Of a stretch of 48,760 bases of DNA, positions 40,961-48,760 are shown piece after piece. The stretch lies in the NCBI GenBank assembly GCA_035565675.1, contig DATMSA010000002.1:1-48760 (forward strand), given 5' to 3'. This DNA is from Capillimicrobium sp035565675 (GTDB lineage: Bacteria > Actinomycetota > Thermoleophilia > Solirubrobacterales > Solirubrobacteraceae). The notes beneath the pieces were generated by a model. It searched no databases. It saw only the letters and a list, made by a program, of their open reading frames with translations, and was not told the DNA's origin. The position numbers and the translations under genes are program-made. The first letter of the stretch is position 1, and each line of letters begins with the position of its first letter.

Positions 40961-42061
40961 CTATGCCCCGGTCGCCTCCACGAGCTCGGTCATGACCTCA
41001 CGCAGGTCGTGGTTGGCCTCCCACACCGTCATCTGCCGCGCGGCGCCGTTGCCGCGGGCCAGCAGGTCGCGGATGCCCTCGAGCTGGTCGGCCGACCCGA
41101 GGTCCTGGGCGTGCTCGGTGAGCCGGTCGAGGAGGCGGTTGGCCAGCGCCTTCGTCGGGATCCGCTCGTTGTTGGGCAGGTCGACGAGCTCGCCGTCGAG
41201 GCCGTGGCGCGACGCCAGCCACTTGTTCTCGTCGAGCATCTCCCACGGGTAGTCGGTGAACGTCCGGTGGGCGTCGAAGTGCTCGGCCAGCTCCTTCACC
41301 ATCGCCTGGACGAGCGCGGCGATCGCGGCGGTGTGCTCGACGCGCGTCTGGGAGTCCATCGCCCGGATCTCCACGGTCCCGAACTGCGGGTGCGGGCGCA
41401 CGTCGTACCAGAGCCACGTGTAGTCCTCGATGACCCCGGCGCGCACCATGAACTCGACGCGCTGCTCGTAGTCGGCCCAGTCGCGGAACGTCGGCGGGAT
41501 GCCGACCCGCGGGAAGGCCCGGAAGATCGGGGTGCGCGTCGACTGCATGCCGGTCGAGTCGGCGCGCCAGAACGGCGAGTTCGCGCTCAGGGCCAGCAGG
41601 ACGGGGACGTGCACGCGCATGCCGTTGGCGACGTGGATCGCCTTGTCGGGGTCGTCGAGCCCGACGTGGACGTGCATGCCGAAGATCAGCTCCTGGCGGG
41701 CGACGAAGCGCAGCGCCTGGATCAGCTCGCGGTAGCGGTGGCGGGCGACGATCCGCTGGTCCTCCCACATCGCGAACGGGTGCGTTCCGGCCGACGCGAT
41801 CGCCAGCCCCTTCGCCGCCGCCGTCTCGCGCACCTGGCGGCGCAGCGCGCGCACCTGGTCGGCCGCCTCGCCGGCCGTCCGGCACGGGTCGGTGGAGACC
41901 TCGAGCACCGACTCCATGAGCTCGGGCTTGATGGCGCCCTGGGGCGCGTCCTCGAGCAGCGCCTCGATGGCGTTGACGAGGTCCATGGTCTCACCGTCGA
42001 CGATCATGAGCTCCTCCTCCACGCCGATGGTGAAGTTGGGCCCGGAGAAGGAATGGTCCAT
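40961..42061 (-). CDS. ybdK: Glutamate-cysteine ligase-like carboxylate-amine ligase (YbdK/EgtA family)
   Basis: A 366-aa GCS2-family ATP-dependent ligase. Signatures are FTIGVEEELMIVD at the N-terminus, FGMHVHVGLDDPDKAI, ANSPFWRADSTGMQSTR, HPQFGTVEIRAMDSQTRVE and PWEMLDENKWLASRHGLDGE. In actinobacteria this family includes EgtA (ergothioneine) and weak gamma-glutamylcysteine synthases. The product is uncertain, since mycothiol rather than glutathione is the expected thiol. ATG 42061 (MDHSF) starts it; upstream is a palindromic divergent promoter region shared with the aldolase gene. Confidence 0.9.
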   Translation of the reverse strand: MDHSFSGPNFTIGVEEELMIVDGETMDLVNAIEALLEDAPQGAIKPELMESVLEVSTDPCRTAGEAADQVRALRRQVRETAAAKGLAIASAGTHPFAMWEDQRIVARHRYRELIQALRFVARQELIFGMHVHVGLDDPDKAIHVANGMRVHVPVLLALSANSPFWRADSTGMQSTRTPIFRAFPRVGIPPTFRDWADYEQRVEFMVRAGVIEDYTWLWYDVRPHPQFGTVEIRAMDSQTRVEHTAAIAALVQAMVKELAEHFDAHRTFTDYPWEMLDENKWLASRHGLDGELVDLPNNERIPTKALANRLLDRLTEHAQDLGSADQLEGIRDLLARGNGAARQMTVWEANHDLREVMTELVEATGA

Positions 42062-42074
42062 GGCTTCGGCGCGC

Positions 42075-42093
42075 AGGCTACCCCGGGTAGTCT
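42075..42093. promoter_or_regulatory. Divergent promoter with palindrome between ligase and aldolase genes
   Basis: CTACCC-C-GGGTAG (42078-42090) is a perfect 13-bp palindrome. TAGTCT (42088-42093, plus) and TAGCCT (42075-42080, minus) overlap its two ends and serve as probable -10 hexamers for fbaB and the ligase. A factor bound to it could act on both genes. Confidence 0.5.
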
Positions 42094-42129
42094 CAGGACG
42101 ACGACAGGAATCGTTCAGAGGAGATCGTT

Positions 42130-43209
<1,080 letters not shown>

Positions 43210-43263
43210 CGGGACTGCAACGCGCGCTGCATCCCGGCCGCCCGCTGTGGAACGGTGGCCGGG

Positions 43264-43764
43264 ATGCTCCCGCGCCGCGCCGTCCTGATCCTCGTCGTGC
43301 TGGTGCTCGCCGTCCTCGGCGGGCGGCTGGCGATCCAGCGCGACGACGCCTCGCCCGCCGGCGTGCGGGCCGAGGTCACCCGCATCGTCGACGGGGACAC
43401 GATCCACGTCGACCTCGACGGCACCGACGAGACCGTCCGCTACATCGGCGTCGACACGCCCGAGTCGGTCAAGCCGGGCACGCCGGTGGAGTGCTTCGCC
43501 AAGAAGGCGTCCGCGTACAACGCCCGGCTCGTCGAGGGCGAGGACGTCAAGCTGCGCTTCGACGTCGAGCGCCGCGACCGCTACGGGCGCCTGCTCGCCT
43601 ACGTGTACCGCGCCGGCGACGGGCTGTTCGTCAACGCGCGGCTGATCCGCGACGGGTACGCGCGCACGCTGACGGTCCCGCCGAACGTGCGGTTCGCCGA
43701 TCGCTTCGCGCGCCTGCAGCGTGAGGCGCGCGAAGCGCGGCGCGGGCTCTGGCGGGCGTGCTGA
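43264..43764 (+). CDS. Membrane-anchored or secreted thermonuclease (SNase-like)
   Basis: A protein of about 166 aa. A basic N-terminus and hydrophobic helix (RRAVLILVVLVLAVLG) export it. The staphylococcal-nuclease fold follows: VTRIVDGDTIHVDLDG, RYIGVDTPESVKPGTP (Arg and Glu of the active site) and RDRYGRLLAYVYRAG (second Arg). It cleaves DNA/RNA with calcium. The single Cys residues (ECFAKK and RAC at the end) could form a disulfide. ATG 43264 is preferred; GTG 43255 would add three residues. It follows fbaB by 54 bp. Confidence 0.88.
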   Translation: MLPRRAVLILVVLVLAVLGGRLAIQRDDASPAGVRAEVTRIVDGDTIHVDLDGTDETVRYIGVDTPESVKPGTPVECFAKKASAYNARLVEGEDVKLRFDVERRDRYGRLLAYVYRAGDGLFVNARLIRDGYARTLTVPPNVRFADRFARLQREAREARRGLWRAC

Positions 43765-43770
43765 GCCCGG

Positions 43771-43941
43771 TCAGTACCACTTGCCCTTCGCGAAGCCGCC
43801 GAAGGCGACGAGGCCGATGATCGCGATGATCAGGCCGATCCAGAAGCTCCACACGATCATCAGCACGATGCCGACGATCACGAGGATCCCACCGAGGCCG
43901 ATGCCGCCGGTGCTGCCTCCCGTTCGCCCCTGAGCTGCCAT
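43771..43941 (-). CDS. Small hydrophobic membrane protein (56 aa)
   Basis: A 56-aa protein with a Gly-rich start (GGSTGGIGLGG) and one long or two short hydrophobic helices (ILVIVGIVLMIVWSFWIGLI, IAIIGLVAFGG), ending KGKWY. ATG 43941 has AGGAGG (43948-43953) six bases upstream, a perfect ribosome site, which supports translation although the gene is tiny. ATG 43947 lies too close to that site. No function known. It is convergent with the nuclease gene. Confidence 0.7.
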   Translation of the reverse strand: MAAQGRTGGSTGGIGLGGILVIVGIVLMIVWSFWIGLIIAIIGLVAFGGFAKGKWY

Positions 43942-43994
43942 TCCCATCCTCCTGTGGTCGTGGGACAGGCACAGCCATACCCGTCTGCGCGCCA

Positions 43995-44009
43995 AACCGA
44001 GCGTCGGTT
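43995..44009 (-). terminator. Hairpin at the end of the metal ABC operon
   Basis: AACCGA-GCG-TCGGTT, a six-base stem with a three-base loop, sits directly after the stop codon of the last permease on the minus strand, with TTTGG at its base. It is a likely terminator. Confidence 0.5.
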
Positions 44010-44921
44010 CTACGTCGGCTGCCCGGCCTGCAGCGCGCCGGCCACCCGCCGGCGGGCGCGGCGGCGCTGCAGCACCCGCGCCAGCAGCCCGTAGCGCGGC
44101 GCGGCCAGCAGGGCGACGGCGAAGCAACCGGCGGCGACCATGCCCATCGCGCCGGCGATCGAGGCGTCGAGCGCGAGCGCGGACTGGTAGCCGCCGATCG
44201 CCGACACCCAGCCGACGACGAGCGTGACGGCGACCATCGGCAGCAGCCGGTCGGTGAGCATCCGCGCCGCGGCCGCGGGGACGATCAGCATCGTCACGAC
44301 GAGGATCGCGCCGACCGACTCGAACGACACGACCGCGGTGACCGCGACGGCCAGCAGCAGCAGCCGCGAGACGAGCAGCGGCGCGAACCCGGTCGTGCGC
44401 GAGAACTCGGGGTCGAACGTCGTCGCCTTCAGCTCCTTCCACAGCGCCACGACCAGCACGAGGTTGACGAGCGCGACCGCCCCGAGGATCGGGATCGAGC
44501 GCGCCACCTCCACCCCGAGCACCTCGGTGGTGCGAAACGGCGAGAACGCGATCTCGCCGTAGATCGTCGCGTCGAGGTCGATGTGGGCGCCGCTGGCGAA
44601 CGTGTTGATCCCGATGACGCCGAGTGCGAACAGCATCGGGAAGACGAGCCCGATCGCGGCGTCCGAGCGCACGAGCCCGGTGGCGCGGAACGCGTCGATG
44701 GCCAGCACGCACACGACCGCGAAGACGGCGGCGCCGGCGATCACCGGCAGCGGCGCGCGCGTCCCGAACAGGACGAAGACGAGCACGATGCCGGGCAGGA
44801 CCGCGTGCGAGACCGCGTCGGACATCAGCGCCTGGCGGCGCAGGACGAGGAACGGGCCCAGCAGGCCGGTCGCGGTCGCGACGAGCAGCGCGGTGACGAC
44901 GATCGTGAGGTCGTCGCTCAT
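44010..44921 (-). CDS. Zn/Mn ABC transporter permease (ZnuB/MntB-like), second copy
   Basis: A 303-aa inner-membrane protein with about eight to nine helices of the ABC-3 family. Signature segments are LLGPFLVLRRQALMSDAVSH, AVLPGIVLVFVLFG and VSFESVGAILVVTMLIVPAA. It pairs with the upstream permease in the same operon. ATG 44921 overlaps that gene's stop (ATGA). It is a plain permease without the DtxR-like tail of its partner. The basic C-terminus (RRRARRRVAG) stays in the cytoplasm. Confidence 0.92.
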   Translation of the reverse strand: MSDDLTIVVTALLVATATGLLGPFLVLRRQALMSDAVSHAVLPGIVLVFVLFGTRAPLPVIAGAAVFAVVCVLAIDAFRATGLVRSDAAIGLVFPMLFALGVIGINTFASGAHIDLDATIYGEIAFSPFRTTEVLGVEVARSIPILGAVALVNLVLVVALWKELKATTFDPEFSRTTGFAPLLVSRLLLLAVAVTAVVSFESVGAILVVTMLIVPAAAARMLTDRLLPMVAVTLVVGWVSAIGGYQSALALDASIAGAMGMVAAGCFAVALLAAPRYGLLARVLQRRRARRRVAGALQAGQPT

Positions 44922-46164
44922 CGCGCGGCCTCCGGCCCGGCCCCCGCGACGGCCAGCCGCCGCAGGCGCTCGACGTACTCGTCGCCGAGGCTGGCGCGCA
45001 CGTCGGTGGGGTCGGGCTCGCGCGCGTCGGGCAGCGTCAGGCGCCAGCCGTGCTCCAGCCACAGGCTCCACAGCTCGCGCCGCTCGACGAGCGCGTGCGC
45101 GGCCGCGGCGCCGGTCTCCGACAGCAGGACGCGGTCGCCGTCGTGGGTCAGCATGCCGGTGCGGTCGAGGTGGCGCAGCGCGCGCGCCACGGCGCCGGGC
45201 GGGCGGCCGCTGGCGAGCGCCAGCTCCTCGCGCGTGGGCGGCGGGCCGGCGTGCAGCGCGGTCTCGAGGTCGACGAGCACGCCCTCGACGAGCGTGCGCC
45301 GCCGGTCGGCCAGGCGGCGGCGGGCCAGCCACAGCACCCCGCGGCGCGGCGCCAGCAGGACCGCGGCGGTGGCCACGCCGAAGCCGCACAGGACGATCAC
45401 GGGTCCGGTCGGCAGCTCGGCCGACTGCGACACGAGCGCGCCGGCGGCGCCGACGATCGCGCCGACCAGGCCCGCGAGGACGAGCACGTAGCTCAGGCGG
45501 CTGCTGAGCTGGCGGGCGGTGACGGTGGGGACGATCAGCAGCGCGACCATGAGGATCGCCCCGACGGTGCGGATCCCGACGACGACGGCGACGACGAGCA
45601 TCGCGGTCATCGCCAGCTCCAGCGCGCGGACGGGCAGCCCCGCCGACGCCGCGAAGCGCGGGTCGAACAGCGTGGTCTTCAGCGGCTTGAACGCGAGCGC
45701 GACGGCGGCCAGCGACGCGACGCACAGCGCCGTCATCACGTTCACGTCGCCCTCGAGCAGCCCGGCGGCCTGGCCGAACAGGTAGTTGTCGAGGCCGGCC
45801 TGGTTGGCGTTGTTGAAGTTCGACAGGTACGTCAGCAGGACGATGCCCAGCGAGAAGAAGCCGGCCAGGACGACGCCGATCGCCGCGTCGGCGCGGATGC
45901 GGCCGGTGCGCTCGATGAGCACCATGAGGACGGCGCCGGCGATGCAGGCGATCGCGGCGCCGACGCCCAGCGAGGTGGCGTCCTTGGCGCCCGTGGCGAT
46001 GAACGCGATCGCCACGCCCGGCAGCGCGGCGTGGGAGAGCGCATCGCCGATGAGGCTGCGCTCGCGCAGGACCGCGAACGCGCCGAGGACCCCGGCGGTG
46101 ATGCCGAGGACGACCGCGCCGACCAGCACCACCGAGTTGGTGTAGCTGAGCGGCAGGAGGTCGA

Positions 46165-46177
<13 letters not shown>
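44918..46177 (-). CDS. Zn/Mn ABC transporter permease fused to a DtxR-like C-terminal domain
   Basis: A 419-aa protein. Residues 1 to about 285 are an ABC-3 permease (LGAFAVLRERSLIGDALSHA; VGIRTVGAILMVALLIVPTV). Residues about 300-419 form a soluble winged-helix/iron-dependent-repressor-like domain (PPPTREELALASGRPPGAVA; RALRHLDRTGMLTHDGDRVL; LVERRELWSLWLEHG). Such fusions occur in TroC/MntC-type manganese permeases and may gate transport with metal. GTG 46177 is supported by GAGGAG five bases upstream, inside the ATPase gene end (13-bp overlap). Confidence 0.9.
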
Positions 46178-46955
<778 letters not shown>

Positions 46956-46959
<4 letters not shown>

Positions 46960-47909
46960 CGCAGCCCCCTGGCGATCGTGTCGATGTTGGCCTGCACCAT
47001 CCCGACGTAGGTGCCCTCGGGCGTGCCGGCGTCGCCGGCCGCGTCCGAGAACAGCTCGCCGCCGATCTCGACCTCGTGGCCCTGCTCGCGCGCGGCCGCG
47101 ATCACGGCCTCGATCGTCTGGCGCGGCACGCTGGACTCGACGAAGACGGCGGGCACCTCGCGCTCGGCGATGAGCGAGGCGATGCGGTCCACGTCGGCGG
47201 TCGTCGCCTCGGCGGCCGTGGAGATGCCCTGGATCGCGTGGACGTCGAGCCCGAAGGCGCGCCCGAAGTACTCGAAGGCGTCGTGCGAGGTCACGAGCAC
47301 GCGCTGGCGCTCGGGGACCTGCGCGAGCGTCTCGCGGCCCCGCTCCTCGAGGTCGCGCATCTCGGCCAGCAGCTTGTCGGCGTTGCGCTGGTAGGTGGCG
47401 CCGCCCTCGGGGTCGAGCTCGGTCAGCTCGGCGCGGATCGCCTCGACGGCGTGCGCCCACAGCGACGGGTCGAACCACACGTGCGGATCGTGCTCCTCCT
47501 CGGGCGCGGCGCCCGACGGCGGGTCGAGCAGCTCGTCCTCGGGGATCGCCTCGGAGACCGCGACGGTCGGCACCCGCTCGGACATCTCGGCGAGCACCTC
47601 GGCCATCTTGCCCTCGAGGAACAGGCCGCCGTAGAAGACCGCGTCGGCCTCGCGCAACGTGCGCACGTCGCCCGCGCTGGCCTTGTAGAGGTGCGGGTCG
47701 ACGCCGGGCCCCATCAGGCCGGTGACGGCGACGCGGTCGCCGCCGATGCGCTTGACGGTGTCGGTGATGAAGTTCGTGGTCGTGGCGACCCGCAGGACGG
47801 CGTCCTCGCTGCCGGCGTCGACGCGCTGGTCGTCGGTGGCGGCGCCGCAGCCGGCCAGCGCCAGCGCGCCGGCGAGCGCGAGGGGCGCGAACAGGTTCCT
47901 GAGCCGCAT
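46956..47909 (-). CDS. Metal-binding lipoprotein (ZnuA/TroA/MntA type) of the ABC importer
   Basis: A 317-aa solute-binding lipoprotein. Lipobox LAGC places the lipidated Cys at 21. Metal ligands: His in VDPHLYKA (about 73), His in HDPHVWFDP (about 143), His in TSHDAFEYFGRAFGL (about 210) and Asp in ELFSDA. The third His, not Glu, is the TroA/ZnuA state, so zinc or manganese is bound. There is only a short acidic-His loop (PEEEHDPH). The DtxR-tailed permease favours Mn. TATAAC (47918-47923, minus) lies nine bases before the ATG, suggesting a leaderless, A+T-rich promoter. Confidence 0.93.
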
Positions 47910-47917
47910 GGGACGGT

Positions 47918-47951
47918 GTTATAGCAGGTCACGAGGTATTTTCAGCCGTGA
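47918..47951. promoter_or_regulatory. Divergent promoter region of the metal importer
   Basis: An unusually A+T-rich stretch for this genome. On the minus strand TATAAC (47918-47923) is the likely -10 of the importer. TGAAAATA (47938-47945, minus) resembles one half of a Zur box but its second half is missing. TTTCAG and ACTAAA flank CCGTG as an imperfect repeat. A metal-responsive regulator site is likely somewhere here, but it cannot be assigned to Zur, MntR or IdeR by eye. Confidence 0.35.
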
Positions 47952-47993
47952 CTAAACTCCTGGCCGCCGACCATCCGAGTACGCTTCCGGGCG

Positions 47994-48239
47994 ATGGCCC
48001 TGCGCATGCGCCAGAGCCTCGCCGATCTCGAGCGAGCGTTCGTCGAGGAGTCCGAGGAGGACCGCCAGCGCCGCGACGCGCTGCGTCAGCAGGCGATCGA
48101 GCGATCGCGTCAACGCACCCTGCAACGGCGGCATCGGCACGGGTCGGTGCGGTTCGTCGTGCTGGTCCTCGTGCTCGTCGCGACGGCCGTCGCGGTCACG
48201 ATCGCGATGTTCCGGATCCTCTACCTCGTCATGGGCTGA
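47994..48239 (+). CDS. Small single-pass membrane protein, unknown function
   Basis: An 81-aa protein. Residues 1-50 are charged and helical, probably a coiled coil (LADLERAFVEESEEDRQRRD; ALRQQAIERSRQRTLQRRHR). Residues about 53-78 are one transmembrane helix (FVVLVLVLVATAVAVTIAMF). A TACGCT -10 (47980-47985) lies eight bases before the ATG, so the mRNA is probably leaderless. It is divergent from the metal importer. No known family. Confidence 0.7.
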   Translation: MALRMRQSLADLERAFVEESEEDRQRRDALRQQAIERSRQRTLQRRHRHGSVRFVVLVLVLVATAVAVTIAMFRILYLVMG

Positions 48240-48284
48240 GCCCGGGGCGCCCCGCAGCGCCCCGGAGCCGAGCGGGTTGGCGCG

Positions 48285-48563
48285 TCAGCGCTCGCCGAGG
48301 CGACGCAGCTCGGAGTCGACCTCGTCCCGGAGGCTGCGGCCGCCGGACTCACGGTCGGAGCCGTTCATCCGCGACTGGACGGCAGCGCCCACACCGCCCC
48401 GTTCCTCCTGGATCTCGAGATAGACCTCCCGCCGGAACACCGGGATGTCTCGGGGAGCCTGGATGCCGATTCGCACCTTCTCCCCCATGATCGAGAGCAC
48501 GGACACCTCGATGTCGTCACCGATCATGATGCTCTGGTTGGACTTGCGTGTCAGGACCAGCAT
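48285..48563 (-). CDS. csrA: CsrA carbon storage/flagellar translational regulator
   Basis: A 92-aa RNA-binding protein. The first 57 residues are a canonical CsrA: MLVLTRKSNQSIMIGDDIEV, SVLSIMGEKVRIGIQAP, and RDIPVFRREVYLEI with the RNA-binding Arg of VFRREV. The C-terminal 35 residues (RMNGSDRESGGRSLRDEVDS and on) are longer than usual and charged. CsrA represses translation at GGA motifs, and in Gram-positives it is countered by FliW in flagellin control; fliW may lie outside the window. Ribosome site GGGAGG is at 48573-48578. Confidence 0.95.
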   Translation of the reverse strand: MLVLTRKSNQSIMIGDDIEVSVLSIMGEKVRIGIQAPRDIPVFRREVYLEIQEERGGVGAAVQSRMNGSDRESGGRSLRDEVDSELRRLGER

Positions 48564-48671
48564 GGTGTGGCACCTCCCTGCCTAGGGCGCACGGTTGGAC
48601 TGGCGTTCCCGCCATCGGAGGGCACGAAACATGCGGCTTGCCCGGCTCTTTCGCTAGGGTCCCCGCCACTC

Positions 48672-48760
48672 ATGGCACGCCGCTCATTGCGTCCCCACCT
48701 CAACCAGATTCGCACATGGGTGCGACAGGGTCGCACGGACGCCTGGATCGCGCATCAGCT
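48672..48760 (+). CDS. Start of a gene cut by the right window edge, possibly HTH-containing
   Basis: ATG 48672 opens 29 codons to the end of the window: MARRSLRPHLNQIRTWVRQG, then RTDAWIAHQ. The last part resembles the first helix of a helix-turn-helix (DAWIAHQL). TAGGGT (48655-48660) could be its -10. It is divergent from csrA. The rest is outside the window, so the identity is unknown. Confidence 0.55.
   Translation, partial: MARRSLRPHLNQIRTWVRQGRTDAWIAHQ

Noticed and set aside
47938..47951. A Zur box in front of the metal importer
   Set aside because: Only one half (TGAAAATA) fits; the second half is not complementary, so the regulator was left open.
48551..48736. Minus-strand ORF upstream of csrA
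   Set aside because: It overlaps the csrA start and ribosome site and the divergent gene start at 48672, has no family features, and its composition is not that of a real gene here.

Overview
The window is a very G+C-rich (clearly above 70%), tightly packed bacterial chromosome segment. Codon bias, frequent GTG starts, many ATGA/GTGA overlaps, leaderless-looking promoters, and families such as acetolactate synthase IlvG, two-domain multicopper oxidase, SARP/AAA regulators and class I aldolase fit an actinobacterium. The best guess is class Thermoleophilia (Solirubrobacterales, for example a Conexibacter or Solirubrobacter relative). A csrA gene at the right end suggests a motile organism. No insertion sequence, prophage, CRISPR array or rRNA was seen. 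Two tRNAs are present: initiator Met and Leu(UAA).

Layout. 1-2.0 kb: the end of a membrane formate dehydrogenase operon (iron-sulfur subunit, truncated by the window edge, then an NrfD membrane subunit). 2-9.7 kb: membrane and secreted proteins of unknown role, a sugar porter, an RsbA-type anti-sigma-like protein, a MarR-regulated 14-TM drug exporter and a YihY-family protein. 9.7-16.8 kb: an exporter and modification block on the minus strand (ABC permease, ATPase, O-methyltransferase, large SARP/AAA regulator). 16.9-20.7 kb: a hotdog protein, then a secreted M20 hydrolase, a TetR regulator and an agmatinase-family ureohydrolase. Matching palindromic operators on both sides of the TetR gene tie these three together. 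20.8-23 kb: VOC and PPOX enzymes, an AraC regulator and tRNA-fMet. 23-26.5 kb: a copper operon (multicopper oxidase, parallel beta-helix protein, cupredoxin) divergent from its own TetR, with an operator between them. 26.5-31 kb: hydroxyacid dehydrogenase, Ppx/GppA, a structured intergenic stretch, IlvG and a DsbA-like protein. 31-35 kb: HxlR and MerR-TOBE regulators, a hydrolase, a pentapeptide-repeat protein, an NAD(P)-binding protein, a secreted protein and tRNA-Leu(UAA). 35-42 kb: an unusual sigma factor fused to a zinc-binding, membrane-spanning, proline-rich tail, then CsaA, a lipoprotein, a lone AsnC sensor domain, an UPF0173 hydrolase, a zinc-ribbon pseudo-rhomboid, a CNNM/CorC protein and a YbdK-type ligase. 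42-48.8 kb: class I fructose-bisphosphate aldolase, a secreted nuclease, a small membrane protein, a Zn/Mn ABC importer operon whose first permease carries a DtxR-like tail, a small membrane protein, csrA and the start of one more gene.

The strongest candidates for something new are the copper triad with its TetR switch, the sigma factor that seems to carry its own anti-sigma module and membrane anchor, and the TetR regulon joining a secreted M20 hydrolase to a ureohydrolase. All functional links rest on gene order, overlaps and motifs read by eye. No database search or computation was run.
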